Assembly (NCBI RefSeq): GCF_003501885.1
Contig: NZ_QWFA01000035.1
Coordinates: 1-48,747 of the forward strand
Source of the DNA: Streptomyces globisporus
Lineage (GTDB): Bacteria; Actinomycetota; Actinomycetes; Streptomycetales; Streptomycetaceae
DNA: 48,747 nucleotides
Reading direction: 5' to 3'
Within the stretch, counting starts at the first letter, position 1. Every line of letters begins with the position of its first letter. Positions 1 to 6,117 of the stretch are shown piece after piece. Under the pieces are notes generated by a model. It saw only the letters and a program-made list of their open reading frames with translations. It searched no databases and was not told the DNA's origin. A program made the position numbers and the translations under genes.

Positions 1-205
1 AGCCCCGAAAACACCGCATGCCCACGCCCCCCCCCGACGTACCGGCGATGCTTTCAGAGGCACCAGGGTTTCGGTAACCGCTTACAGGGGCACCTTGATG
101 CGATCGTGATCGTTATCCGGAGGTGGAGCGTCGAATTCCGGAGGCGTTCGGTCACAGAACGTTCACGAGGCCGCTGGTCGGTGCTCCGCCGACGTCCGGA
201 AGCGA
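1..205. other. Non-coding left edge of window
   Basis: No convincing gene lies wholly in this stretch. It is the region downstream of the globin gene. On the minus strand an ATG at 17-19 follows a run of nine G and could be the start of a gene running off the left edge, but only six codons are visible, so I do not call it. A 67-codon reading frame on the minus strand (54-257) overlaps the globin and shows no protein-like composition. Confidence 0.4.
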
Positions 206-610
206 TCAGTCCGCGGTGTTGACCATCGAGGCGGCGGCGTACGTCAGGTAGTCCCACAGCTGCCGCTCGTGCTCGGGCGCGAGCCCCAGCTCGTCCAGCG
301 CGACCCGCATATGGGCGAGCCAGGCGTCATGGGCAGCGCGGTCCACCCGGAACGGCGCGTGCCGCATCCGCAGCCGCGGGTGGCCCCGGTGGTCGCTGTA
401 GGTGCGCGGGCCGCCCCAGTACTGCATCAGGAACAGCGCGAACCGCTCCTCGGCCGGGCCCAGATCTTCCTCCGGGTACATCGGCCGCAGCAGTTCGTCG
501 CCCGCCACGCCCTCGTAGAAGCGGTGGACCAGGCGCCGGAAGGTCGCCTCGCCGCCGACCTGCTCGTAGAAGGTCTGCTCCTGAAGCGTGTCGCGCGGAA
601 TCTCAGTCAC
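206..610 (-). CDS. glbO: Group II truncated haemoglobin
   Basis: This 134-residue protein is a 2-on-2 globin of the trHbO type, a soluble haem protein that binds oxygen, with proposed roles in O2/NO handling. Seen in the sequence: the segment QYWGGPRTY followed by RGHPRLRMRHAPF (residues 63-87), almost a signature of actinobacterial GlbO. His84 fits the proximal haem ligand and Trp97 the conserved G8 tryptophan. The length fits the family. I chose the GTG at 608-610 because it places the conserved EQTFYEQVGG near the N-terminus; the open frame continues upstream to 847 but would overlap the divergent methyltransferase gene. The partner gene across the 115-bp divergent intergenic region is a PCMT-like methyltransferase. 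The family call is secure; the physiological role here is not shown. Confidence 0.93.
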   Translation of the reverse strand: MTEIPRDTLQEQTFYEQVGGEATFRRLVHRFYEGVAGDELLRPMYPEEDLGPAEERFALFLMQYWGGPRTYSDHRGHPRLRMRHAPFRVDRAAHDAWLAHMRVALDELGLAPEHERQLWDYLTYAAASMVNTAD

Positions 611-646
611 CCGTCCATGGTCGCAGACACACCGGCCGGGGTCAGC

Positions 647-658
647 GGTCCTAGGACC
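647..658. promoter_or_regulatory. Perfect 12-bp palindrome between globin and methyltransferase
   Basis: GGTCCTAGGACC is a perfect inverted repeat in the 115-bp gap between the divergent globin and methyltransferase genes. Its position suits an operator acting on either promoter. I cannot assign a regulator; it differs from the DasR site core (GGTCTAGACC) by extra central bases. Confidence 0.35.
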
Positions 659-725
659 ATCGTCCGGTATCCCGCCGAGCGCGCTCCCTCTCGCCCTCAC
701 GCCCCCGGCGCAGGACAGTGGAGAC

Positions 726-1730
726 ATGGGTGCACACCGGCAGGGCCCCTCCCCGTCCGCCCCCGACGCCGAGGCCGACGCGGCGCGGGACGCCCTCGTG
801 CGGGAGATCGTCGCGCGGGGCGGACTCACCGATCCCGCCTGGCGCACCGCCTTCGCCGAGGTGCCCCGCCATCTGTTCGTGCCGTTCTTCTACGTGCACG
901 GGATCGGGGGCTACGAACGCCTCGGGGCCGAGGGCGCCGACCCCGGACAACGCTCCCGCTGGCTGCAGGGCGTATACGCGGACGGGGCGCTGGCCACCTG
1001 GCTCAAGGACGGCGAACTCGTCTCGTCCTCCAGCCAGCCGTCCCTGATGGCCCTGATGCTCGACGCCCTCGACGTGGCGGACGGACACACGGTGCTGGAG
1101 ATCGGAACCGGCCCCGGCTACAACGCGGCGCTCCTCGCCCACCGGCTCGGCGACCCCGCCGTGACCAGCGTCGATCTGGACCCGGAGATCACGGAGTCGG
1201 CCCGCGCCCACCTCGCGGCGGCCGGGTACCACCCGACGGTGATCACCGGCGACGGCGCCCGGGGCTGCCCGGAGCGCGCCCCGTACGACCGGATCATCGC
1301 GACCTGCACCCTGCCCTCCGTACCGCAGAGCTGGCCGGAACAGTGCCGTCCGGGGGCGTTGATCCTCGCGCCGCTCGCCACCGGCCTGGTCCTGCTGGAG
1401 GTCCGCGCGACGGCGCACGGACCGCGCGCCGAGGGGCACTTCCTGCACACCCCGGCGTACTTCGTGCCCCTGCGCGGGGCGCTGCCGCTGGCCGACGGAC
1501 TGCCGCACCTGGGCGGACTGCCGCGCCGGGTGGCCGGGGACGACCTGTTCCGGTTCCTCCTGACGCTGACCGCGGGCACCCTCGATCCGCACGAGGCCCT
1601 CTCCCTCTGGGAGCGCGAGGGGTGCCCGCAGCGGGAGAGGTACGGCATCACGGTCGGCCAGGGCCGGCAGTGGGCCTGGCTCGACGATCCGCAGGGCCCC
1701 TACACCTGGCCGCTCGCCGCCGGTCGGTGA
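726..1730 (+). CDS. PCMT-like SAM-dependent methyltransferase
   Basis: This 334-residue protein has the layout of the protein-L-isoaspartate O-methyltransferase (PCMT) family, which repairs isoaspartyl residues in aged proteins using S-adenosylmethionine. Seen: a PCMT-type N-terminal helical part with VPRHLFVP (about 46-53), a serine run SSSSQPS just before the fold, SAM motif I VLEIGTGPGYNA (123-134), and an acidic end of strand 2 (SVDLDPE). The C-terminal 100 residues go beyond the core family and are of unknown role. I start at the ATG at 726; a longer frame opens at 588 but would run into the globin gene. Actinomycetes carry many PCMT-like methyltransferases with other targets, including in peptide biosynthesis, so the substrate is uncertain. 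Confidence 0.8.
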   Translation: MGAHRQGPSPSAPDAEADAARDALVREIVARGGLTDPAWRTAFAEVPRHLFVPFFYVHGIGGYERLGAEGADPGQRSRWLQGVYADGALATWLKDGELVSSSSQPSLMALMLDALDVADGHTVLEIGTGPGYNAALLAHRLGDPAVTSVDLDPEITESARAHLAAAGYHPTVITGDGARGCPERAPYDRIIATCTLPSVPQSWPEQCRPGALILAPLATGLVLLEVRATAHGPRAEGHFLHTPAYFVPLRGALPLADGLPHLGGLPRRVAGDDLFRFLLTLTAGTLDPHEALSLWEREGCPQRERYGITVGQGRQWAWLDDPQGPYTWPLAAGR

Positions 1731-1760
1731 ACCGCGGCGGCGAGCACCGGCATCCTGTCC

Positions 1761-1797
1761 GGCCCGGCGCGTGCCCGGCTCCTGCGCGTGCCGGGCC
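1761..1797. terminator. Putative bidirectional terminator
   Basis: GGCCCGGC (1761-1768) and GCCGGGCC (1790-1797) form a perfect 8-bp stem in the 75-bp gap between the convergent methyltransferase and FHA genes. There is no T-tract, which is common for Streptomyces terminators. Confidence 0.5.
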
Positions 1798-1805
1798 CGG
1801 CGGTC

Positions 1806-3170
1806 TCAGTCCCGGCGGACCGTGATCGTCGTCCACGCCCCGACGTGCACCTGGTCGCCGTCCTGGAGCGGTACGGGGACGTAGGGCTGGATCGGCTCCT
1901 CGGCGCCGTTCAGCGTGGTGCCGTTGGTGGAGTTCTGGTCGACGACCGCCCAGCCGCCGTCGGGCTGCTGGACCAGCACCGCGTGCTGGTGCGAAACGCC
2001 CGGGTCCTCCGGGGGCACCGAAAGATCGACGTCCGGGGACTCGCCGGTGCTCTGTCGACGGCGCCCGATGGTGACCTGGCTGCCGGTGAGCGGAAGACGC
2101 TGCTCCGGGGAGTACGCGGGCAGGTTCAGCCCGGTCGCCTCGGGGCCGCTGCGCTGCATCATCGCGAGGAAGTACGCACGGTCCGGGGCGATCACGGCGG
2201 TCCAGGTGGCGGGCTGCTGCGGCCGGCCCTGGCCGGGCACACCGTGCTGCTGAGCCTGGTCGTATCCCTGGTCCTGTCCGTGCTGCTGGCCCGGGTGGCC
2301 CTGGCCCTGGCCCGGGTGGCCCTGGTGAGGGCCCGGCTGCTGGAACTGCTGGGGCGGCTGCGGCGGCTGCGCCTGGGAGGGCGGCGACAGCATCCAGTCG
2401 TCCCCTCCGGTGTGCCCCGACGACTGCGGGGGTGCGGGCGGCGCCGACTGCTGCTGCGGCGGCGGCGCGAAGGGCGAGGCCTGCTGAGGCTCGAACGGCG
2501 ACGGCGCCGACTGCTGAGGCTCGAACGGCGACGGCGCCGACTGCTGCGGCTCGAACGGCGAGCGCGTCGACGGCGGACCCTGCTGCTGGAACGAGGACGG
2601 CGGAGCACCCTGCTGGAACGACTGCGAAGGCGCACCCTGGCCACCGTTCCCCTGCGGACCGTTCTGCTCCGGGGTGAGCGGCTCGGCGGGACGGTTCATC
2701 TGCGAGGGCCGCGAGCCCTGGTAGTCGAACGGGTCGCGCGGCTGCGGTGTGCCGGGCGGACCGCCCTGCGCACCGGGACCACCGGGACCGGGCTGTCCGC
2801 CGGGGCCCTGCGCCTGGAAGCCGGGCGGCAGGTTGAGGCCGGGCGGCGGGCCGCTGGGCGTGCTGTGCTGCGGGGCCAGCGGGGTGTAGGAGGTCGCCGT
2901 GTTGGTGAGGAAGTTCCAGCGGCACTCCTCGCAGAACGGCGCCATCGCCTCACGCGGCGTACGGCACTGCGGGCAGAGCTCCGCCTGCATGGTGGGCTGT
3001 CCGCCGCCGGTGCCGGACCCCGGCTGCGGGTAGCCGTAACCGGGCGCGGGCGGCGGAGGAGGCGGCGGGGGCACCGCGCCCGCGGGCGCACCGCCGGTCG
3101 TCATGCGGTGTCCGCAGACCTCGCACCAGTCCTCGGAACCCGACTGGTGTCCGTTCGGGCAGGTCGGCAT
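1806..3170 (-). CDS. FHA domain protein with double zinc ribbon
   Basis: This 454-residue protein probably binds phosphothreonine on a partner of the upstream PknG-type kinase. Two zinc-ribbon-like clusters open the protein: Cys4/His8/Cys16/Cys19 and Cys66/Cys69/Cys80/Cys83. A long Pro/Gln/Gly-rich linker (about 85-360) includes tandem copies of SPFEPQQSAP. A C-terminal FHA domain follows (about 366-454), with IGRRR, VSHQHA and NSTNGT, the conserved Arg, Ser-His and Asn residues of the fold. I chose the ATG at 3168-3170, which has an upstream GAGGGGG; the open frame extends to 3269 but those residues lack conservation-like features. It is the last gene of the minus-strand operon starting at 12912, 130 bp after the vWA gene. 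The domain call is firm; the binding partner is inferred. Confidence 0.9.
   Translation of the reverse strand: MPTCPNGHQSGSEDWCEVCGHRMTTGGAPAGAVPPPPPPPPAPGYGYPQPGSGTGGGQPTMQAELCPQCRTPREAMAPFCEECRWNFLTNTATSYTPLAPQHSTPSGPPPGLNLPPGFQAQGPGGQPGPGGPGAQGGPPGTPQPRDPFDYQGSRPSQMNRPAEPLTPEQNGPQGNGGQGAPSQSFQQGAPPSSFQQQGPPSTRSPFEPQQSAPSPFEPQQSAPSPFEPQQASPFAPPPQQQSAPPAPPQSSGHTGGDDWMLSPPSQAQPPQPPQQFQQPGPHQGHPGQGQGHPGQQHGQDQGYDQAQQHGVPGQGRPQQPATWTAVIAPDRAYFLAMMQRSGPEATGLNLPAYSPEQRLPLTGSQVTIGRRRQSTGESPDVDLSVPPEDPGVSHQHAVLVQQPDGGWAVVDQNSTNGTTLNGAEEPIQPYVPVPLQDGDQVHVGAWTTITVRRD
2481..2570. repeat. 30-bp tandem repeat, 3 copies, inside the FHA gene
   Basis: Three adjacent 30-bp units (2481-2510, 2511-2540, 2541-2570) encode repeats of SPFEPQQSAP in the disordered linker. 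The first two copies look identical at DNA level, which suggests recent slippage or unequal exchange. Linker length may therefore vary between strains. Confidence 0.8.
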
Positions 3171-3300
3171 GTCGGCGCTTCCCCCTCTCCTCTTCCGGCC
3201 GCGGAGGCCGTCATGCTGTCGATCGCGGCGTCGTTGCTCAGCGAATACGTCGGGCTGCTCTGTGCTCACGGCCCGTTGGTCATCGGATGACCGCGCCGTG

Positions 3301-4656
3301 TCACTTTTTGACGCGAACGGTCTTGGTGGAGCGGGTTTCGAGGGTCATCTCGTCCGCTTCCGCGACCTTCGCCTTCAGTCGCACAGTACCTGTCGCGGCA
3401 TCGACGACGTCGACCACCTTCGAAAGCAGTTTCGCAGTGTCCTGGTTCCCGGACGCCGACGCCAGCTGCACCGCACGGCCCAGCTTCGCCGTCGCGCCGT
3501 CGAAGTCGCCCGACTTGCGCGCTTCCAGCCCCTGCTGGATGACTTGTGCCAGTTCCGCCTGACCCGTGTAGTGCGCGACCTGCGGATTGATCGAGGTCGA
3601 CGCCACCATGTCGTCCGTCCACACGGCCCGTACGAGCCCCTGCGACAGCGTCTGCGGCGCACCCGCGCCCGAGGGGTCGGGCAGGACCAGCGAGACCCGG
3701 GCGGCCAGCATCTCCTGGCCGATCCCGGCCTCCGGCACCAGGACGCACACGTGGTAGTCACGGGACTCGTCGCCCCAGGAACCGGTCGGGTAGTCCCCGG
3801 CCCGGGCGTTCGCCTCGGTGCGCCGGGCGGTCAGGTCGGCGACGGTCGGCGCGACCTGCTTCACGAACCGGATCTCCACGCCCACCGGGGTCCAGAGCCG
3901 CAGCGCCACGTCCGCGACCTCCTTGCCCATGGCGTTCTCCATCATCCGCGTGAAGTCCGCGGCCAGGCCGGAGGGGTCGGCGACGATGTCGGCCGTGCCG
4001 AGGAGGGCGGCGGCTACGCCGGTGACCTCCTTCACCTCCCAGTCGGTGCCCACCCCACGGGCGTCGCAGGTGAACCGGCCCGCGCAGGAGTCCAGGGCCG
4101 CCCGCAGGTCCTCGGGCGACTCGTGCTCGTTGCGGCCGTCGGTCAGCAGGATGCCGTGCCGGATGGCGACGTCCGCGGAGTTCAGCAGGCGGTCGGCCAG
4201 CCGCAGCCAGGTGCCGATCGCGGTGCCCCCGCCCGCGCTCAGCTTGCGCAGCGCTTCCTTGGCCTGCGCCTTCGTCTGCGCGTCGGCGACCGCGAGCCGG
4301 CCGTTGCCCGGGTAGACGTCCTTCGCCACATGCGTACCGGCGACCACGGAGAATCGGGTCCCCTCGCGCAGGGTGTCGATGGCCGCCGCCGTCGCGTCGC
4401 GCGCGTTGCGCATCTTCGTCGGCGGGTAGTCCATCGAGCCCGAGCAGTCGACCATCAGCACCACGGCCGCGCCGGGTCCCTGCCCCGCCCCGTACGCGGG
4501 CGCGGCATCCGCCAGTGGTATCCCGCCGGTGGTGCCCCCGCCGGTCGAGGTCACGGTGACGATCGCGTTGACCTCACGGCCGCCCTCGGGCAGGAACGCG
4601 TTCTGGTACACCTCGACGGAGAACTGCGGCACCTGCGACTTGGAGAAGTTGGCCAT
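3301..4656 (-). CDS. von Willebrand factor A domain protein
   Basis: This 451-residue cytoplasmic protein (no signal peptide) carries a vWA domain. The metal-ion-dependent adhesion site is intact: Asp70-x-Ser72-x-Ser74 in VDCSGSM, a Thr in GGGTAIGTW (about 145) and Asp173 in LLTDG. After the vWA fold (about 64-235) comes a beta-rich middle region and a C-terminal helical repeat-like segment (about 365-451). The ATG at 4654-4656 is preceded by AAGGAG at good spacing. It lies 19 bp downstream of the PP2C gene and upstream of the FHA gene. vWA, PP2C and kinase genes recur together in TerY-type phosphorylation triads, so a scaffold or phospho-target role is likely. The ligand is unknown. Confidence 0.88.
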   Translation of the reverse strand: MANFSKSQVPQFSVEVYQNAFLPEGGREVNAIVTVTSTGGGTTGGIPLADAAPAYGAGQGPGAAVVLMVDCSGSMDYPPTKMRNARDATAAAIDTLREGTRFSVVAGTHVAKDVYPGNGRLAVADAQTKAQAKEALRKLSAGGGTAIGTWLRLADRLLNSADVAIRHGILLTDGRNEHESPEDLRAALDSCAGRFTCDARGVGTDWEVKEVTGVAAALLGTADIVADPSGLAADFTRMMENAMGKEVADVALRLWTPVGVEIRFVKQVAPTVADLTARRTEANARAGDYPTGSWGDESRDYHVCVLVPEAGIGQEMLAARVSLVLPDPSGAGAPQTLSQGLVRAVWTDDMVASTSINPQVAHYTGQAELAQVIQQGLEARKSGDFDGATAKLGRAVQLASASGNQDTAKLLSKVVDVVDAATGTVRLKAKVAEADEMTLETRSTKTVRVKK

Positions 4657-4675
4657 CTGGTCGGCTCCTTGAGGC

Positions 4676-6115
4676 TCAAACGGTTTCGCAGGCCGATCCT
4701 GCCCCTTGCGGCCGGACGGCGAACGGCAGAAGTGCCACTGTTACGTTGTCGTGGCCCCCGCCGTCGAGCGCGTGTCCGACGAGCACCTGGGCGCCGCGCA
4801 GCGGGTTTTCCTGGGCGTCGGCCGGGACCGCCGCGGCCATCTCCTCGGCGGACTCGGCGTAGTTCCACAGGCCGTCCGTGCACACGACGACCAGGCCGGG
4901 CCGGTCCGGCTTGAAGGCGGCGGTGTGCGGCTCCAGTTCGTACGCGTCGGCGCCGAGCCAGCCGGTGATGGCGTGGGCGCGTTCGTCCGCGTACGCCTCG
5001 GCCTCGTTCATCAGGCCGGCCGCCACCATCTGTGCGGCCCAGGAGTCGTCCTCGGTGAGCCGGGCGGTCGGCTGGGTCCGGTCCTCGGGAACCCAGTAGA
5101 CCCGGCTGTCGCCGACCCAGCCGACGATCAGCAGCTCGCCCGCCATGACCGCGCCGACCAGGGTGCAGGCCGGGGCGTTCTGGTGGCGGTGCGCGTCGTG
5201 CTCCATCGCCCCGGCCGGCTCCTGCGCCAGGGCGTTGACCGCCTCGGACGCGGCGACGATCGCCTCGTGCATCGCCTGCTGCGGATGCGTACCGCGCGCC
5301 AGGGACTCCAGGAGTGACTCGTTGGCGGCGTTCGCGGCGGCGGCCGACGCCTCGTCGGGGCGGCTCGCCGAGGAGACGCCGTCGCAGACGATCGCGACGA
5401 CGGCGGGCGAGCCGTCGGGCAGGGCGGTGGAGGACACCGCGAAGGAGTCCTCGTTGCGGTGGTGGCGCAGGCCCCGGTCGCTCACCGCGGCCACCGAGCC
5501 GAGCTCCTGCTCCATGTGGTCGCGCTCGCGGGGCTGGGCGTGCCCGCAGTTCTCGCAGTAGCCGTCGGGGTCCACCCGGCCGGAGCGGCAGGCCACACAG
5601 AGCTTCCCCCCGGCGGCGGGAGCGGCGGCGGCCGCGGCGTGCTCCGCCGTACGGGGATCGGGCGCGGCCAGCGCGAAGTCACCGGAGTGCTCCGCACCGC
5701 CCGGCTCCGCCCGGTCGTCGTGGCGCACCGGAACGGCCGAGGGCTCCGGTCCGACGACGGGCTCCGGCTCCGGGGCCTGTTCCCGGACCTGCCCCTGGAC
5801 CTGCTCCTGCTCCGCCAGGGGCCTGCCGCCCGAGTCCGTCCCCGGCAGGTCCGACGGACGGTGCACGGGCGCGGGCACGTCCGAGCTGTCGATCTCCGCG
5901 GCGGCGGGCCACCGCACGGCCTCGACGCCCGACGCGGCCGACGCTTCCGGGGCGGCCGGGGGCACGGTGATGGCCATGGTGGGCCGGTCACCGGGGCGCG
6001 CGGGCACGGCCGAGAGGTCGTAGCCGCACGCCCCGCAGAACAGATCGCCCGCGGCCGGCGGTTCCTCGCAGCCGGGGCACTTCGGCAGGGCGGGCTGCTG
6101 GTGGCTCTGAGACAT
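4676..6115 (-). CDS. PP2C-type Ser/Thr phosphatase with zinc ribbons
   Basis: This 479-residue metal-dependent phosphatase probably reverses phosphorylation by the kinase encoded just upstream. Seen: an N-terminal zinc ribbon (Cys13, Cys16, Cys27, Cys30), a Pro/Glu-rich linker, a second ribbon (Cys173, Cys176, Cys187, Cys190), then a PP2C catalytic domain (about 205-465). The metal-binding motifs are present: SDRGLRHHRNEDSF, VCDGVSSA, VGDSRVYW, CTDGLWNY and GGHDNVTV. I start at the ATG at 6113-6115, two bases after the kinase stop; a GTG at 6127 in the same frame would give four more residues and a 10-bp overlap. Near-zero spacing points to translational coupling with the kinase. Both enzymes carry zinc ribbons, which hints at a shared docking surface. 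Confidence 0.93.
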   Translation of the reverse strand: MSQSHQQPALPKCPGCEEPPAAGDLFCGACGYDLSAVPARPGDRPTMAITVPPAAPEASAASGVEAVRWPAAAEIDSSDVPAPVHRPSDLPGTDSGGRPLAEQEQVQGQVREQAPEPEPVVGPEPSAVPVRHDDRAEPGGAEHSGDFALAAPDPRTAEHAAAAAAPAAGGKLCVACRSGRVDPDGYCENCGHAQPRERDHMEQELGSVAAVSDRGLRHHRNEDSFAVSSTALPDGSPAVVAIVCDGVSSASRPDEASAAAANAANESLLESLARGTHPQQAMHEAIVAASEAVNALAQEPAGAMEHDAHRHQNAPACTLVGAVMAGELLIVGWVGDSRVYWVPEDRTQPTARLTEDDSWAAQMVAAGLMNEAEAYADERAHAITGWLGADAYELEPHTAAFKPDRPGLVVVCTDGLWNYAESAEEMAAAVPADAQENPLRGAQVLVGHALDGGGHDNVTVALLPFAVRPQGAGSACETV

Positions 6116-6117
6116 CT

